From [Clostridium] aminophilum DSM 10710 (GTDB lineage Bacteria > Bacillota > Clostridia > Lachnospirales > Lachnospiraceae), in assembly GCF_000711825.1 (NCBI RefSeq), contig NZ_JONJ01000008.1, forward strand, positions 62,001 to 126,000: a stretch of DNA of 64,000 nucleotides. The letters run 5' to 3'. The notes beneath the pieces are model-generated. The model was not told where the DNA came from, searched no databases, and was given only the letters and a program-made list of their open reading frames with translations. Made by a program: the position numbers and the translations under genes. Positions 54,525 through 62,742 of this stretch are shown in pieces (the stretch's first letter is position 1; every line of letters starts with the position of its first letter).

Positions 54525-55328
54525 ATGGACAGAGTGCTTCATACATTTGCCGTATGTGCATACGGAGATTCGCCGTATCTGGAACAGTGTATCCGTTCCC
54601 TGACGGGACAGACGGTCCGGAGTGAGATTATCATCTGTACGGCGACGCCCAGCGATTATATCCGCCGGATTGCGGAGAAATACGGCATTTCCCTCTGCGT
54701 CCGTGACGGAGAGCCGGGAATCCGCGAAGACTGGCAGTATGCCTGGGAAAAATCGGGCGGAACGCTGGTGACCATCGCGCACCAGGATGACATCTACCGC
54801 AGAACCTATACGGAGGAACTGATCCGCGCATACGGAAAATATCCGGATCTTTCCCTTTTCGCCAGCGATTATATGACGATAAAGATGAAGAACGGGAAAG
54901 CGGTGGACGACACGTTCAACGCAGTCTGGCTGGTGAAGAAGATTCTTCGCCTTCCGCTTCGCCTGCAGCTGATCTCCGACCGCACCTGGCTGAAACTGTC
55001 CGGTCTTGTCTTCGGCAATTCCATCTGCTGTCCGACCTGCACATACAACAAGGCGCTGATCGGAGACCGGAAAATGTTCCCGTCCGAGATGAAATTTGCC
55101 CTCGACTGGGACAATCTCGTCGATCTGTCATCGGCAGCAGGACGGTTCGTGATCACCGAAAAGCCGTTGCTTGCCTACCGCGTGCATGACGGCGCAGCGA
55201 CATTCCGCTCCATGCAGGATGACGGAAGAAACAGGGAGGAAGAGGCGATGTTCCGGAAATTCTGGCCGGAGTCCATTGCGCTCTTTCTCATGAAACTCTA
55301 CAAAAAAGCAGGAAATGAGTATAAATGA
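54525..55328 (+). CDS. Glycosyltransferase family 2 (first)
   Basis: A GT-A fold family 2 glycosyltransferase of 267 residues, using a nucleotide sugar to extend a surface glycan on the cytoplasmic side. The N-terminus has the usual VCAYGDSPYLEQCIRSLTGQ, and the metal-binding acidic motif is AHQDDIYRRTY near residue 88. The acceptor-side region contains SEMKFALDWDNLVDL. ATG 54525 follows AAGGGAGG; a longer open frame upstream covers the promoter and is rejected. The end overlaps the next gene by 14 bases. Sugar specificity cannot be read. Confidence 0.85.
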   Translation: MDRVLHTFAVCAYGDSPYLEQCIRSLTGQTVRSEIIICTATPSDYIRRIAEKYGISLCVRDGEPGIREDWQYAWEKSGGTLVTIAHQDDIYRRTYTEELIRAYGKYPDLSLFASDYMTIKMKNGKAVDDTFNAVWLVKKILRLPLRLQLISDRTWLKLSGLVFGNSICCPTCTYNKALIGDRKMFPSEMKFALDWDNLVDLSSAAGRFVITEKPLLAYRVHDGAATFRSMQDDGRNREEEAMFRKFWPESIALFLMKLYKKAGNEYK

Positions 55329-56268
55329 AATGACGATCGATGCCGTAATTCCGACCTACAAGCCGGATGATACGTTTTATGAGCTGATCCGGCGGCTGCT
55401 TGCGCAGAAATGCCCGCTTCACCGGATCATCGTGATGAATACCGGAGAGGAATTCTGGGACGAAGAGCGGATCGCGAAGGTTCTGGATGCCGCCGGCGTA
55501 TCGGAAGCGATGCTGGAGGTGCATCACCTGAGACCGGAAGAATTCGACCACGGCGCGACCCGGTCGGCAGGAATCCGGTACAGCAGTGCGGATGCCGTTC
55601 TTTGCATGACACATGACGCCATCCCGGCGGACCGGGAACTCACGGAGCATCTCCTCCGGGCACTGACGCAGGAACCGGACATTGCGGCCGCATACGGCCG
55701 TCAGCTTCCGGCGAAGGACTGCCGTGTGATCGAGCGCTACACCAGAAGCTTCAATTATCCGGAGGAGAGCCGGATCAAATCGGAAAAAGACCTTCCGGAA
55801 CTGGGGATCAAGACGTATTTCTGTTCCAATGTCTGTGCGGTCTACCGAAGAGACCTCTGGGAGAAACTCGGCGGTTTTACACAAAAAACGATCTTTAACG
55901 AGGATATGATCTTTGCGGCGGGAGCCGTGAAGGCGGGATACCGCATCGCCTATGCGGCAGATGCCCGCGTGATCCATTCTCACAACTATACATGTATGCA
56001 GCAGCTTCACCGGAACTTTGATCTCGGTGTGTCACAGGCGGACCACCCGGAAATCTTCGGCGGCGTGCCGTCGGAAGGAGAAGGCGTGAAAATGGTGAAG
56101 AAGACCGCAGACTGGCTGATTCACAGCGGCCATGCGGGACTTCTGCCGGAGCTTGTGCTGCAGAGCGGGTTCAAATATCTCGGCTATCGTCTCGGGAAAG
56201 CATACCGGGCGCTGCCGGAAAAGGCGGTCATGGCGCTTACCATGAACCGGAATTATTGGAAAGAGTAA
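55315..56268 (+). CDS. Glycosyltransferase family 2 (rhamnosyltransferase-like)
   Basis: A 317-residue family 2 glycosyltransferase with features of rhamnosyltransferases: VIPTYKPDDTFYELIRRLL at the start, the EEFDHGATRSAG motif, MTHDAIP as the metal-binding site, and FNEDMIFAAGAVKAGYRIAY for the catalytic base region. ATG 55315 overlaps the previous gene; an in-frame ATG at 55330 is the alternative. The presence of rfbC downstream, which makes the dTDP-rhamnose precursor, agrees with rhamnose as donor, although rfbA, rfbB and rfbD are not in the window. Confidence 0.87.
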   Translation: MSINEMTIDAVIPTYKPDDTFYELIRRLLAQKCPLHRIIVMNTGEEFWDEERIAKVLDAAGVSEAMLEVHHLRPEEFDHGATRSAGIRYSSADAVLCMTHDAIPADRELTEHLLRALTQEPDIAAAYGRQLPAKDCRVIERYTRSFNYPEESRIKSEKDLPELGIKTYFCSNVCAVYRRDLWEKLGGFTQKTIFNEDMIFAAGAVKAGYRIAYAADARVIHSHNYTCMQQLHRNFDLGVSQADHPEIFGGVPSEGEGVKMVKKTADWLIHSGHAGLLPELVLQSGFKYLGYRLGKAYRALPEKAVMALTMNRNYWKE

Positions 56269-56279
56269 CTGGGGGAGCT

Positions 56280-56972
56280 ATGTCTGATCTGCTGATAGTG
56301 ATACCGGCCTACAATGAGGCCGACAACATTGAAAAAGTGGTCCGGCATCTGACGGAGGTGTGTCCGGACTATGATTACATCGTGGTCAATGACGGATCAC
56401 AGGATGACACGGCGGAGATCTGCCGGAGAAATCATTTTCACCTCCTCGATCTGCCGGTGAATCTGGGACTGGCCGGCGGGTTTCAGGCCGGTCTCCGGTA
56501 TGCGGAGAAGCACGGATACCGTTATGCGATCCAGATCGACGGAGACGGTCAGCACCGGCCGGAATTCATTGAATCCATGCGGAAAAAGATGGATGAGGGA
56601 TATGATATCGTCATCGGGTCGCGCTTTGTGGACGCGGAAAAGCCGCGGACCATGCGGATGTTCGGATCGAATCTGATCGAGCTTGCGATCCGCCTCACGA
56701 CGGGGATGCGGATCAAAGATCCCACCAGCGGAATGAGGCTTTTCAACCGGAAGATGATCTGCGAGTTTGCGAAGGGGCTGAACTACGGGCCGGAGCCGGA
56801 TACGGTGTCCTATCTGATCCGGTGCGGAGCGAGAGTTGCGGAGGTCCCGGTGGTGATGGATGAACGGCAGGGCGGGGTGAGCTACCTCACACCGATCCGT
56901 TCGGCACGGTATATGTTCCGGATGCTGGTGTCCATCCTGCTGATCCAGAGTTTCCGCAGAAGAAAGGTGTAA
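56280..56972 (+). CDS. Polyprenyl-phosphate glycosyltransferase (DPM1-like)
   Basis: A family 2 glycosyltransferase of 230 residues, of the dolichyl/polyprenyl-phosphate mannose synthase type, which puts a sugar on undecaprenyl phosphate. VIPAYNEADNIEKVVRHL at the start, NDGSQDDT, the metal-binding IQIDGDGQHRPEFI and the KDPTSGMRLFNRKM segment are family hallmarks. No C-terminal membrane helices follow, so it probably pairs with the next gene. The start ATG 56280 is 4 bases from GGGGGAG; an upstream start inside the preceding gene is rejected. Confidence 0.92.
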   Translation: MSDLLIVIPAYNEADNIEKVVRHLTEVCPDYDYIVVNDGSQDDTAEICRRNHFHLLDLPVNLGLAGGFQAGLRYAEKHGYRYAIQIDGDGQHRPEFIESMRKKMDEGYDIVIGSRFVDAEKPRTMRMFGSNLIELAIRLTTGMRIKDPTSGMRLFNRKMICEFAKGLNYGPEPDTVSYLIRCGARVAEVPVVMDERQGGVSYLTPIRSARYMFRMLVSILLIQSFRRRKV

Positions 56973-56978
56973 GGGATT

Positions 56979-57449
56979 ATGACGGCAACACTTCGAATCA
57001 TTCTGGTATTGATTTCATGCGTTACGGCGTTCTGCATTGTCAGAAAGATCCGGCAGTCGTCTCTTCAGATCGAAGATTCGCTGTTCTGGATCTGTTTTGT
57101 TGCGATTCTGCTGATCTTCAGCATTTTTCCGCAGGTCCCGACGTTTCTGTCGGGGATTGTCGGGACGATGGCGCCGGTCAACTTTATCTATCTGCTGATC
57201 ATTTTCCTTCTGATTGTTCAGCTGTTCCGTATGACGGTGCACCAGTCCCAGTTGGAGGCAAAGCTTAGAAGTCTCATTCAGGAGATCGCCATGGATCGGA
57301 ATGAGCAGGAGAAGGCGGAGGAAAAACCGGAGGCGTTTTCCCGGACGTCGGCATCAGAATGCGGAGAGAACCGCGGGGGAAATGCGGAAAGTATGAAAAA
57401 TGCGGAAAGTGCGGAGACAAAGCCCGGGCTTGAAGTCGACGGCCGATGA
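56979..57449 (+). CDS. DUF2304 membrane protein
   Basis: A 156-residue DUF2304 protein with three N-terminal transmembrane helices (about residues 3-20, 32-50 and 65-86) and a hydrophilic tail rich in Glu, Ala, Ser and Asn. This small family is usually encoded directly after a DPM1-like glycosyltransferase, as here (6-base gap). It is thought to form a membrane partner for such enzymes, in analogy to small DPM subunits, but its function is not established. The acidic repeated SxxNAES-type tail is likely disordered. Confidence 0.85.
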   Translation: MTATLRIILVLISCVTAFCIVRKIRQSSLQIEDSLFWICFVAILLIFSIFPQVPTFLSGIVGTMAPVNFIYLLIIFLLIVQLFRMTVHQSQLEAKLRSLIQEIAMDRNEQEKAEEKPEAFSRTSASECGENRGGNAESMKNAESAETKPGLEVDGR

Positions 57450-57521
57450 TGCTAAAATGTGCAATGGTTTTGCACCGGAAAACAGGTTTGGGACAAAACC
57501 AAATGATTGGAGGATATGAAA

Positions 57522-58130
57522 ATGGGACAGATTAAAGTAACCAGGTGCCCGATCGAGGGACTTTACGTGATTGAACCGACGGTTCACGGAGATGACCGCG
57601 GTTATTTCATGGAGACATACAATCAGAATGATATGCACGAGGCGGGCCTTGACATGGTGTTCGTTCAGGATAATCAGAGCATGTCCACTAAGGGCGTTCT
57701 GAGAGGCCTTCACTTCCAGAAGGAGTATCCGCAGGGAAAGCTTGTCCGCGTGATCCGCGGAAGCGTTTTTGACGTTGCGGTGGATCTCCGTCAGGGAAGC
57801 AAGACCTACGGCCAGTGGTACGGCGTGGAACTGACCGCGGAGAATAAGAAGCAGTTCTACATCTCGGAAGGTTTTGCCCACGGTTTTCTCGTTCTCTCCG
57901 ATGTGGCGGAATTCTGCTATAAGGTAACGGATTTCTGGCATCAGGGAGATGAGTCCGGTCTTGCATGGAATGATCCGGAGATCAACATTCAGTGGCCGCA
58001 TTTGACCGGCGAATACAAGGGCACCGCATCCGCAGAGGGATATGCGCTGGATGACGGAACCCCGCTCAACCTCAGCGACAAAGATCAGAAATGGGCCGGT
58101 CTGAAAGATACCTTTAAATTCAACATCTGA
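57522..58130 (+). CDS. rfbC: dTDP-4-dehydrorhamnose 3,5-epimerase
   Basis: RmlC/RfbC epimerase of the dTDP-L-rhamnose pathway, a cupin of 202 residues. The catalytic base is in VLRGLHFQ; KLVRVIRGSVFDVAVDLR, YISEGFAHGFLVLSD (substrate-binding) and the C-terminal WNDPEINIQWP are standard. ATG 57522 is preferred as it is 8 bases from TGGAGG; ATG 57516 is too close. The other three rhamnose-pathway genes (rfbA, rfbB, rfbD) are not in the window, so they must be elsewhere, or the enzyme may serve another 3,5-epimerised sugar. Confidence 0.93.
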   Translation: MGQIKVTRCPIEGLYVIEPTVHGDDRGYFMETYNQNDMHEAGLDMVFVQDNQSMSTKGVLRGLHFQKEYPQGKLVRVIRGSVFDVAVDLRQGSKTYGQWYGVELTAENKKQFYISEGFAHGFLVLSDVAEFCYKVTDFWHQGDESGLAWNDPEINIQWPHLTGEYKGTASAEGYALDDGTPLNLSDKDQKWAGLKDTFKFNI

Positions 58131-58144
58131 TCGAAGGATACCAT

Positions 58145-58960
58145 ATGATTTCACTTTTTAAGCTTTTCCGGGATCTCTGGGAGAACAGGAAGATGGTCGC
58201 CGAGCTTGCAAAGGCGGATTTCCGCAAGCGGTTTGTCGGTTCCTATTTCGGCATTGTCTGGATGTTTGTCCAGCCGCTCGTCACCATCGCGATCTATGCC
58301 TTCATCTTCGGAGAACACGGAATGAAAAATGCCCCGCCGGTGCCGAATGCATCCTATGTCATCTGGCTGACGCCGGGCATGATCCCCTGGTTCTATTTCA
58401 GCGAGTCGCTGAATATGGGTACCGGGACACTGCAGGAATACAACTATCTGGTCAAGAAGGTCGTCTTTCAGGTCGAGCTTCTTCCGGTGATCAAGCTGGT
58501 CAGCTGTTTCATGGTTCACCTGTGCTTTATGGCGATTATGTTCGGTCTCTACCTCTTTGACGGGAGAATGCCGATGGCATCGTGGATCCAGGTGCTCTAC
58601 TATGCCTTTGCGCTGTCCATGTTCACGCTGGCGCTCGTATATTTCACCTCGAGCATTCAGGTGTTCTTTAAGGACATGTCTCAGATCGTGTCGATTTGCC
58701 TTGCCTTCGGGATGTGGCTTACGCCGATCATGTACGACGAGGCCATCTTTACCAGCCGTCACGAGTGGATCGGAACGTTCTTTAAAATGAATCCGTTCTA
58801 CTACATCGCGGCGGGATACCGCGATTCCATGCTCACTGGACACTGGTTCTGGGAGCGCCCGACGATGACGGTGTACTTCTGGGCGGTGACGCTGCTCCTG
58901 ATGATCTTCGGACTTCGGAGCTTTAAAAAGCTGCGCCCGCATTTCTCGGATGTGCTGTAA
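58145..58960 (+). CDS. ABC-2 type polysaccharide export permease
   Basis: A permease of the Wzm/TagG/RfbA family, 271 residues with six transmembrane helices, for export of a surface polysaccharide or teichoic acid. The N-terminal amphipathic ELAKADFRKRFVGSYFGIVW and the C-terminal NPFYYIAAGYRDSML are characteristic. The start ATG 58145 comes 14 bases after rfbC. Its partner ATPase (Wzt/TagH) normally follows directly; here the operon ends with a hairpin terminator and a gene on the other strand. Confidence 0.92.
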   Translation: MISLFKLFRDLWENRKMVAELAKADFRKRFVGSYFGIVWMFVQPLVTIAIYAFIFGEHGMKNAPPVPNASYVIWLTPGMIPWFYFSESLNMGTGTLQEYNYLVKKVVFQVELLPVIKLVSCFMVHLCFMAIMFGLYLFDGRMPMASWIQVLYYAFALSMFTLALVYFTSSIQVFFKDMSQIVSICLAFGMWLTPIMYDEAIFTSRHEWIGTFFKMNPFYYIAAGYRDSMLTGHWFWERPTMTVYFWAVTLLLMIFGLRSFKKLRPHFSDVL

Positions 58961-58997
58961 TGTCGGACGCGCTGCAAATGTAAAAATGGCAGATTTG

Positions 58998-59046
58998 AAA
59001 AAATCCCTTCTGCTTCCTGTTTTCACAGAGAGCGGAAGGGATTTTT
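58998..59046. terminator. Bidirectional terminator between permease and rarA
   Basis: AAAAAATCCCTTC (58998-59010) pairs with GAAGGGATTTTT (59035-59046), loop of 24 bases; A- and T-runs at the two ends serve both convergent genes. Confidence 0.85.
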
Positions 59047-59133
59047 GCGTATGTCAGGGGAACATTCTCCGGTTTTTCCGAAGGAAAAAAATGTTTCCCC
59101 ACTTTTTTGGGACAAGCTTCCGGAAGGATTCCG

Positions 59134-60510
59134 TCACTCTTTATTTTCGGCTTCCAAAGCGTTTTCGCCATCGGCGCGGGAAGAATCCGCTGTCCGGATG
59201 AAGTCCATCCATTCGGCGATCTTCTTTTCATATCCGTTTCCGGAGGGCTCATAGAAGACTGTGCCGACCAGGTCGTCCGGAAGATACTGCTGCGTGACAT
59301 AGTGGTTCGGGTAATCGTGGGCGTATTTGTATCCGATACCGTGCCCGAGTTTTCCGGAACTCTTGTAATGCGCGTCCTGAAGATGAGGCGGGATCGGACC
59401 GAGTTTCCCCTTTGCCACCGCGTTCTGTGCCGCGAAGATCGCATTGGTGGTCGAATTGCTCTTTGGCGCGGATGCGATATAGGCAGCCGCTTCCGCGAGG
59501 ATCAGATTGGATTCCGGAAGCCCGACCCGTTCCGCCGCGAGAGAGGCGGAGACAGCGATGTTCAGGGCATTCGGATCCGCAAGCCCCACATCCTCGGCGG
59601 CGCAGATCATCATGCGGCGGGCGATGAATTTGATGTCTTCTCCGGCATAGAGCATCCGGGCGAGATAGTAGATTGCCGCATCCGGATCCGATCCGCGCAT
59701 GCTCTTGATGAAGGCGGAGATGGTGTCATAGTGGCTGTCGCCGTTTTTGTCGTAGCGGACCGCCCGCTTCTGAATACACTGTTCCGCGACTTCGAGTGTG
59801 ATGTGAATCTGGCCGTCACCGCTCTTTTCCGTGGTGAGCACGCCTAGTTCCAATGCGTTCAGCGCGGCCCGGGCGTCTCCGCCGGCCATATCGGCGAGAA
59901 AATCCGCGGCATCGTCCGCAAGGACTGCTCCGTAGCTTCCCATTCCCTTTTCGGCGTTCGTGACAGCCCGTTTCAGGAGGGTGACGATGTCCTCTTTTTT
60001 TAGCGGTTTCAGCTCAAAGATCCGCGAGCGGGATAAGAGAGCGCCGTTGACTTCAAAGTATGGATTCTCCGTGGTTGCGCCGATCAGCGTGATGGTTCCG
60101 TCCTCCACATAAGGGAGAAGGTAATCCTGCTGGCCCTTGTTGAAGCGGTGGATCTCGTCGATGAAGAGAATGGTGCGTTTCTGGTACATTCCCAGTTCAT
60201 CCTTTGCCCGTCGGACCACCTCTTCCATGTCCTTTTTTCCGGCGGTGGTGGCATTGATCTGCTCAAACCGGGATTTTGTTGTGTGAGCGATGACCTGCGC
60301 GAGCGTCGTTTTCCCGGTGCCGGGCGGGCCGTAGAAGATGAGGGACCCGAGTTTGTCCGCCTTGATGGCGCGGTAGAGGAGCTTCCCCGGACCGATGATG
60401 TGCTGCTGACCGACGACTTCGTCGAGGATCTGCGGCCGCATGCGGGACGCCAGCGGGGCATCATTTTCCATCGTCTTCTGACTCATATAATCAAATAAGT
60501 TCATATCCAT
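59134..60510 (-). CDS. rarA: Replication-associated recombination protein A
   Basis: RarA/MgsA (WRNIP1-like) AAA+ ATPase acting at stalled replication forks, 458 residues. Walker A GPPGTGKTTLAQ is near residue 60, Walker B ILFIDEIHRF near 114, and sensor GATTENPYFEVN near 143. The C-terminal tetramerisation domain contains AARRMMICAAEDVGLADP-type sequence (here starting FIARRMM) and YKYAHDYPNHYV. The start codon follows GAGGATAACAT on the minus strand. It is downstream of uppP on the same strand with a 119-base gap. The C-terminus runs to within 90 bases of the shared terminator. Confidence 0.95.
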   Translation of the reverse strand: MDMNLFDYMSQKTMENDAPLASRMRPQILDEVVGQQHIIGPGKLLYRAIKADKLGSLIFYGPPGTGKTTLAQVIAHTTKSRFEQINATTAGKKDMEEVVRRAKDELGMYQKRTILFIDEIHRFNKGQQDYLLPYVEDGTITLIGATTENPYFEVNGALLSRSRIFELKPLKKEDIVTLLKRAVTNAEKGMGSYGAVLADDAADFLADMAGGDARAALNALELGVLTTEKSGDGQIHITLEVAEQCIQKRAVRYDKNGDSHYDTISAFIKSMRGSDPDAAIYYLARMLYAGEDIKFIARRMMICAAEDVGLADPNALNIAVSASLAAERVGLPESNLILAEAAAYIASAPKSNSTTNAIFAAQNAVAKGKLGPIPPHLQDAHYKSSGKLGHGIGYKYAHDYPNHYVTQQYLPDDLVGTVFYEPSGNGYEKKIAEWMDFIRTADSSRADGENALEAENKE

Positions 60511-60629
60511 ATGTTATCCTCGAAGACCGGATACGGGACAGCTCAATCTGCGCCCGTATCGGAGCTGTCAATTCGGTTTGACCGGTTACACTTCGCGGGA
60601 TGTTTCGGAAACATATCCTGCATCCCGGA

Positions 60630-61466
60630 TCAGGCGATCAGGGCGGTGATTCCCGAGTATACGAGAACAATGACGCCGAGCACGATCCGGTAGTATCCGA
60701 AGAAGCGGAAATCATGATTTTTGATGTAGCGCATCAGGAAACGGATCGAGAGGACCGAAACGATGAACGCGACAAACATGCCGACAATCAGATACAGGAA
60801 CTCCGCGCCGGAGAACATATTTCCCTTGAGGAAAAACTTCAGAATCTTCAGACCGCTGGCACCGAACATGATCGGAATGCCGAGAAAGAAGGAAAATTCC
60901 GCGGAGAGTTCTCTCGAACAGCCGAGAAGCATGGCGCAGAGGATCGTAGCGCCGGAACGGGAGGTGCCCGGAATCATGGCAAGAATCTGGGAGCAGCCGA
61001 TCAGCATGGCGGTCGTCAGAGGCATGCGGCTGATCCGGTCGATCGGAAATTCGGCGTCTTCATTGCGTTTTTCGAGAAGAAGGAAAAAGACGCCGTACAG
61101 GAGCAGCATGGAAGCGACGACGAAACCGTTCATCAGCTGATCCAGAATCTCGTCGAGAAAGACACCGACGATGGCCGCCGGCGCACAGGCACAGATGATC
61201 TTGATCCACAGCTGTAAGGTCAGACCTTTCTGCTTTTTCGTTTTCTTCGGTGAGAACGGATTCAGCCGGTGAAAATAGATCACACAGACGGCCAGGATTG
61301 CGCCGAGCTGAATGACAACCATGAACAGTTCCCGGAAAGGCGCGCTGACATTGAGCCGGATCAGGTCATCCACAAGAATCATATGTCCGGTGCTGCTGAT
61401 GGGGAGCCATTCGGTAAAACCCTCGACAATGCCGAGGAGAAGGACTTTTAACATTTCAATCATCAT
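60630..61466 (-). CDS. uppP: Undecaprenyl-diphosphatase
   Basis: UppP/BacA membrane phosphatase that recycles undecaprenyl pyrophosphate, the lipid carrier of wall and glycan synthesis; it also gives basal bacitracin resistance. 278 residues with about 8 membrane segments. The catalytic motifs GIVEGFTEWLPISSTGH at residues 12-28 and IPGTSRSGAT near 165 are intact. Two adjacent ATGs (61466 and 61463) follow AAGGAG. It lies 26 bases after ung and 119 before rarA on the same strand, giving an ung-uppP-rarA order on the minus strand. Confidence 0.96.
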   Translation of the reverse strand: MMIEMLKVLLLGIVEGFTEWLPISSTGHMILVDDLIRLNVSAPFRELFMVVIQLGAILAVCVIYFHRLNPFSPKKTKKQKGLTLQLWIKIICACAPAAIVGVFLDEILDQLMNGFVVASMLLLYGVFFLLLEKRNEDAEFPIDRISRMPLTTAMLIGCSQILAMIPGTSRSGATILCAMLLGCSRELSAEFSFFLGIPIMFGASGLKILKFFLKGNMFSGAEFLYLIVGMFVAFIVSVLSIRFLMRYIKNHDFRFFGYYRIVLGVIVLVYSGITALIA

Positions 61467-61492
61467 AGGAACGGATTCTCCTTGCGGTTATT

Positions 61493-62167
61493 TCAGATGT
61501 TCTCAATCTGCCAGTCGATCGGCTCGATTCCGTGTGATTTCAGGAAATCATTGGCCCGGCTGAACGGGCGGCTTCCAAAGAAACCGCGGTAGGCGGACAG
61601 CGGGGACGGATGAGGTGACTCGATGATCAGATGATTCGGATTTGTCAGCATGGCCTTTTTCGCCTGAGCGGGACGTCCCCACAGAAGGAAGACCATCGGA
61701 CGGTCCACCTCGTTCAAAACACGGATCGCCGCGTCGGTGAAGGTTTCCCAGCCGATGTTTTTGTGGGAATTGGCGCGGTGCGCCTGCACGGTGAGAACCG
61801 TGTTCAGAAGAAGGACACCCTGGTCCGCCCATTTTTTGAGATAACCGTTGTTCGGAATATCGCATCCGAGATCATCGTGAAGTTCCTGGTAAATGTTGAC
61901 GAGAGACGGCGGAATCTGGATATTCGGCTTGACCGAAAATGAGAGTCCGTGCGCCTGTCCCGGCTCGTGATACGGATCCTGCCCCAGAATCACCACTTTT
62001 ACGCTCGAAAGCGGGGTGAACTCGAAGGCGTTGAAAATGTCGCCGGCCGCCGGGTATACGGCTCCGGTCTCGTATGCTTTTTTGACGGTATAGTAAAGAT
62101 TTTTGTAGTATGGCTTGGAAAACTCCGGTTTCAGCGGTTCCAGCCAGTCATTTTCGATCGCACCCAT
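61493..62167 (-). CDS. ung: Uracil-DNA glycosylase
   Basis: Family 1 uracil-DNA glycosylase, 224 residues, which removes uracil from DNA. The catalytic motif [17 protein letters not shown] with the water-activating Asp, and [13 protein letters not shown] with the leucine intercalation loop, are complete. The start ATG at 62167 is 6 bases from AGGAG; an in-frame ATG 12 codons upstream (62203) has no ribosome site. It is the first of three minus-strand genes. The region upstream of it is divergent with the candidate RNA and rho. Confidence 0.95.
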   Translation of the reverse strand: MGAIENDWLEPLKPEFSKPYYKNLYYTVKKAYETGAVYPAAGDIFNAFEFTPLSSVKVVILGQDPYHEPGQAHGLSFSVKPNIQIPPSLVNIYQELHDDLGCDIPNNGYLKKWADQGVLLLNTVLTVQAHRANSHKNIGWETFTDAAIRVLNEVDRPMVFLLWGRPAQAKKAMLTNPNHLIIESPHPSPLSAYRGFFGSRPFSRANDFLKSHGIEPIDWQIENI

Positions 62168-62282
62168 TGCGCACTCCTGATAAAAAAACAAATAACAAAA
62201 CACTCTGCGGATTTAAAGCCGCATACTCCTATAATTGTAATCGAAATGAAACAATATTGCAAAAAAAATCACAGTTCACTTC

Positions 62283-62310
62283 TTTACATTGAGAAAGGAA
62301 TGAATATAAT
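62283..62310 (+). promoter_or_regulatory. Promoter upstream of a candidate structured RNA
   Basis: TTTACA (62283-62288), 16 bases, TATAAT (62305-62310), no coding frame in the following 160 bases. Confidence 0.6.
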
Positions 62311-62316
62311 AGAACA

Positions 62317-62480
62317 TATGAATTCTTACTGGTGGAGCACCCGGCGGCATATATTTCACCTGGCGGCAGTACCGCATTGGTGAATGGCATGCGGAGGCAT
62401 GAGGATTTGAGCCCGGTGCGTACCATGGAATCCGCATGTCCGGGAGTTTCCGGGCCCGGCGGATTTGCTTTCTTTATATC
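62317..62480 (+). ncRNA. Candidate structured RNA or rho leader element
   Basis: Behind the promoter at 62283 lie about 160 GC-rich bases. They contain a CCGCAT/ATGCGG stem (about 62371-62376 with 62388-62394), a TCACC/GGTGA pairing and a final hairpin (AATCCG/CGGATT with CCGGG/CCCGG) followed by a T-rich tail TTTGCTTTCTTTAT. I do not recognise an SRP, 6S, tmRNA, T-box or known riboswitch consensus. It could be a separate small RNA or a rho attenuator. Confidence 0.4.
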
Positions 62481-62742
62481 TTTTCGATGAATCTGACACA
62501 ATCAGATGATTTTATGTTTTCTAAAACCAAATCCGGCATCGTTTCATAAAAATCCCTTTTGGGGCAGAGAGAACCGCTGTGACGGTGTAAGTGCCCTGTT
62601 TGATAAGTCCCGGCAATCGCCGCGGGATTCGGGGAGAGATGCGGATGATCGGGCGGAAAATCAGATATTTAAGACAATAAAGATAATGATTCAGTGACGG
62701 AACATGCCGCCCGACGGCGGCTCAGAAACAGGAGTACGGAGA
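62481..62742 (+). other. Region before rho
   Basis: A small ATCTGA/TCAGAT hairpin (62491-62507) is followed by a T-rich run, then about 230 bases with no gene. An AGGAG at 62730-62734 is the rho ribosome site. No clear separate rho promoter was found. Confidence 0.5.

Noticed and set aside
60596-60627. CGGGATG/CATCCCG hairpin between uppP and rarA
   Set aside because: No T-run on the minus strand, so not accepted as a terminator; uppP and rarA may be co-transcribed.
62317-62480. SRP RNA, 6S RNA, T-box or tRNA
   Set aside because: None of their consensus elements (for example the SRP GGAAGGAAGCA loop or the T-box sequence) is present; left as an unassigned candidate RNA.
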